From: Acidobacteriota bacterium
GTDB lineage: Bacteria; Acidobacteriota; Terriglobia; Terriglobales; Acidobacteriaceae
DNA: 64,000 bases
Direction: 5' to 3'
Assembly (NCBI GenBank): GCA_021792135.1
Contig: JAJYVF010000007.1
Location: forward strand, 62,001 to 126,000
The notes beneath the pieces were generated by a model that saw nothing but the letters and a program-made list of their open reading frames with translations, searched no databases and had not been told where the DNA came from. The translations under genes were made by a program, and so were the position numbers. Positions within the stretch are counted from its first letter, which is position 1; every line of letters begins with the position of its first letter. Positions 62,076-64,000 of this stretch are shown here, one piece after another.

Positions 62076-63416
62076 CTAGTTGTCGCCGGCAGAGGCTGCC
62101 TGCAATGCCTGGTCTATATCGAGGCGCCCGTTTCCGATGAGGGCGGAGATTGGCGCGGCATGAGAGAGATGGGACTCCATGGCGTCCCATCCGTTCTGTC
62201 CGAGGTACTGATAGAGCAAAGCGACGGAGCCGGCGACAAAGGGAGTGCTGAAGGATGTGCCGGAGACCTCGGCGTAGTTATTGCCGGGGTAGGTGGTGAT
62301 GATGTTCTCTCCGGGCGCGGCGATGAAGACGCCATCGCCGTAGTTGGTGAATTTGCTGACAGTGTCCTGGAGCGAGGTGGAGGCGATACCCATGACCTGG
62401 TCGAGGCTTGCGGGGTTGGGGAGCTGACCGAGGCCGCTGTTACCGGCGGCGGCGACACAGATGGACCCCGCGTTGTTGGCGTATTGGACGGCATCGAGGA
62501 GTTCTTCAGACGGCTGGAGGAGGGTGAAACTCATGTTGATGACCTGCGCGCCGTGGTTGGCGGCGTAGTAGATGGCACGCAGAATGTCGGAGAGCTGAGC
62601 GGTACCGCGGGCGGTGAATGCCTTGAGGGGCATGATCTCAGCGTCAGGCGCAACGAGGTGAATGATCCCGGCGACCATGGTGCCATGCCCGAACTCGGCC
62701 GGGATTTGGCCGTCGAGGATGACGCCTGTGGATTGATCGAGAAGCGCGCCCGTGGACTGGTCGAGGATGACGCCCGTCGACTGATTGAGAAGCGCCAGAT
62801 CGGTTTTAGTCGCAGGGTCCGTGCTGGATGCCTGCAGAGCGCGCTGCGCGTTGGGACCGAGTTCAGACCAGTCGCTGGCCATTCCGCGGGTGTTGTGGAT
62901 GAAGTCGTAGCCGCTAACGAGAGAGGAGGCAAGCGCGGTATCTGCAGGGTCGACGCCGGTATCAATAACGGCAACCGTGCCTGCGCCGGTAACCTTGAAT
63001 GCGGACCGCGCGGTCCAAAGTCTGATGATCTGAGTGGCGGGCTGGTTCAGGTAGCTCGCGAGCACATTTGCACCCGCGTAGGGAGCGGCACCGGCGGAGG
63101 GCAACCGATCAAGGATCACGGCTGTGGACTGATCCAACTCGGGGATGCTGGTGGACTGGTCTGGCTCTATGTCCGTGACGTCTGCGTCGGAGCTCACATC
63201 CGACTCGACCTGGGCGATTGACTCGGAGGGTGGACCGGTGACGAGGTAGACAGATCCTGCAGAGTCGAGAGGCTCGACGACCGAGAGGTTGTGGCGGGCC
63301 GCAATGGTGGATACAGTCCCTGCGGATGCGGGACGCAGGATGTAGGGCGTTTGGGCCTGAGCGATCGAACCAACGGTAAGTGAGACGAGGAACGCGGAGA
63401 GCGCGGACAACTTCAT
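62076..63416 (-). CDS. Secreted subtilisin-like serine protease (S8) with DQST repeats
   Basis: 446 aa. Signal peptide MKLSALSAFLVSLTVGSIAQAQ, then an inhibitor-like propeptide (about 23-100). Catalytic triad: Asp152 in VAVIDTGVD, His244 in EFGHGTMVAGI, Ser388 in SGTSFSTPFVAG; oxyanion Asn326 in AAAGNSG. Unusual short repeats of the form DQSTGVIL occur near residues 86-103 and 211-235, the second lying between Asp152 and His244. The start is the ATG at 63416; 29 more codons are open upstream. The partial gene upstream (63522 on) is on the same strand and is probably in the same unit. Confidence 0.92.
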   Translation of the reverse strand: MKLSALSAFLVSLTVGSIAQAQTPYILRPASAGTVSTIAARHNLSVVEPLDSAGSVYLVTGPPSESIAQVESDVSSDADVTDIEPDQSTSIPELDQSTAVILDRLPSAGAAPYAGANVLASYLNQPATQIIRLWTARSAFKVTGAGTVAVIDTGVDPADTALASSLVSGYDFIHNTRGMASDWSELGPNAQRALQASSTDPATKTDLALLNQSTGVILDQSTGALLDQSTGVILDGQIPAEFGHGTMVAGIIHLVAPDAEIMPLKAFTARGTAQLSDILRAIYYAANHGAQVINMSFTLLQPSEELLDAVQYANNAGSICVAAAGNSGLGQLPNPASLDQVMGIASTSLQDTVSKFTNYGDGVFIAAPGENIITTYPGNNYAEVSGTSFSTPFVAGSVALLYQYLGQNGWDAMESHLSHAAPISALIGNGRLDIDQALQAASAGDN

Positions 63417-63521
63417 GGATGACTCCTCCGAATCCGGGGTGCCTGGAACCGGTAAAAAGAACCGAAACCCGCAGATCGAACCCATGCAGACATTTCCTCG
63501 CACAGGAGACCTGCGGAACCA

Positions 63522-64000
63522 CTAGCCTTGAACATGATCCTGAGACCCAATGTGAAGACGCAGAGAACTCTGCGGCGCATACTTCAGCGTGAACTCTCCG
63601 AACTGGTTGGCAACGGTTTGGGCAACTACGCCATTGGCTGACGAAAGCGTGACGGGAATTTGAGCGATATGCTGGTCGGAATCAGCGGGGTCGTGAATCT
63701 GCCCAATCATGGAGATGGCCGGCACCCCTCGCTCATGTTCGAGGCGTACATCGATCGCGAACCCGTCGGCCTCATAGAGGAGATGGCGCACGTCGAGGCG
63801 CTGCTCCGACCGAACACCCTGAAGCGCCGGCTGAGCAAAGCTATCAAAGACGAGGCGCGCCAGCAGCCCGCGATGCACCTGAACCCGATCCATCCCGCGG
63901 AGGGCGAAGATGGCCCGAGCGTTGTGGACGACCTGCGCAGGGACTTCGATGGTTCTTTCGTTGGCTGCGGCGGCGAGTGTTTTGGATAACCATCCGACGG
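63522..64000 (-). CDS. Partial hypothetical protein, 5' end outside window
   Basis: At least 158 codons ending in RLHIGSQDHVQG. The frame is open to the window edge, continuing upstream of the internal ATG at 63893 as AANERTIEVPAQVVHNARAI. The pattern ARLVFDSFAQPALQGVRS, then DVRHLLYEADGFAIDVRLE, then ISMIGQIHDP and QFGEFTLKY resembles proteins encoded between ECF sigma factors and subtilases or TPR proteins in acidobacteria, ending in a carboxypeptidase-regulatory-like beta domain. No enzyme site seen. Confidence 0.75.
   Translation of the reverse strand, partial: VGWLSKTLAAAANERTIEVPAQVVHNARAIFALRGMDRVQVHRGLLARLVFDSFAQPALQGVRSEQRLDVRHLLYEADGFAIDVRLEHERGVPAISMIGQIHDPADSDQHIAQIPVTLSSANGVVAQTVANQFGEFTLKYAPQSSLRLHIGSQDHVQG

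Noticed and set aside
61899-63221. 440-codon plus-strand frame over the subtilase
   Set aside because: Valine/glycine/glutamate-rich shadow of the S8 protease, whose catalytic triad is on the minus strand.

Overview
The window is 64 kb of G+C-rich bacterial chromosome, most like an acidobacterium of the Terriglobia (Acidobacteriaceae). I infer this from the gene families, not from a marker gene: small secreted proteins of the FGFCVGN...LPAGTY type, DUF4382-like lipoproteins, subtilases with DQST repeats, a full Gram-negative envelope set (LpxD, RND efflux, ExbB/ExbD, LolD, Wza-type export) and hexuronate use. No plasmid, phage, insertion sequence or CRISPR array is visible. Apart from one tRNA-Val the window is almost entirely protein coding.

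Layout. 1-4.4 kb holds an RND efflux permease (cut by the window edge), its adaptor and a small membrane protein, all on the minus strand. 4.4-10.1 kb on the plus strand holds lpxD, a receiver-PAS protein, a small lipoprotein, a DrrA/DrrB-like ABC exporter and ExbB/ExbD. 10.1-15.3 kb holds an M20 peptidase, a GH20 hexosaminidase, mnmA and a short unannotated ORF. 15.3-22.4 kb is a tight hexuronate catabolic operon (uxaC, MFS transporter, LarA-like protein, uxaE, SDR) with a divergent GntR regulator. 22.9-24.4 kb is a tandem triplet of secreted proteins. 24.4-38.8 kb is mostly housekeeping: a phosphofructokinase with pyrophosphate-type residues, uppP, lolD, clpC, an ECF sigma/anti-sigma pair, a gamma-glutamyltransferase and gnd. 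38.9-42.0 kb is the trmD/rimM/khpA/rpsP group, split by an opposite-strand histone H1-like gene. 42.3-54.0 kb is an exopolysaccharide region: glycosyltransferases, two decayed glycosyltransferase fragments, a Wzy-like polymerase, a Wza-like exporter, a tyrosine autokinase and a membrane GGDEF-EAL protein. 54-64 kb holds a lipoprotein, tRNA-Val, a phosphoribosyltransferase, an APC permease, uvrB, a subtilase and a partial gene.

How the genes fit together. The most interesting set is the hexuronate operon. UxaC and UxaE would take galacturonate to fructuronate. A short-chain dehydrogenase could make mannonate. The LarA-like protein keeps the nickel-pincer residues and could epimerise mannonate to gluconate, which would avoid mannonate dehydratase. 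Neither UxuA nor a classical UxuB is in the operon. The exopolysaccharide region couples a phospho-switch (autokinase) with c-di-GMP turnover (GGDEF-EAL), and both genes have leaders with apparent RNA structure. All functions are inferred by reading the translated sequence; no database search was run.
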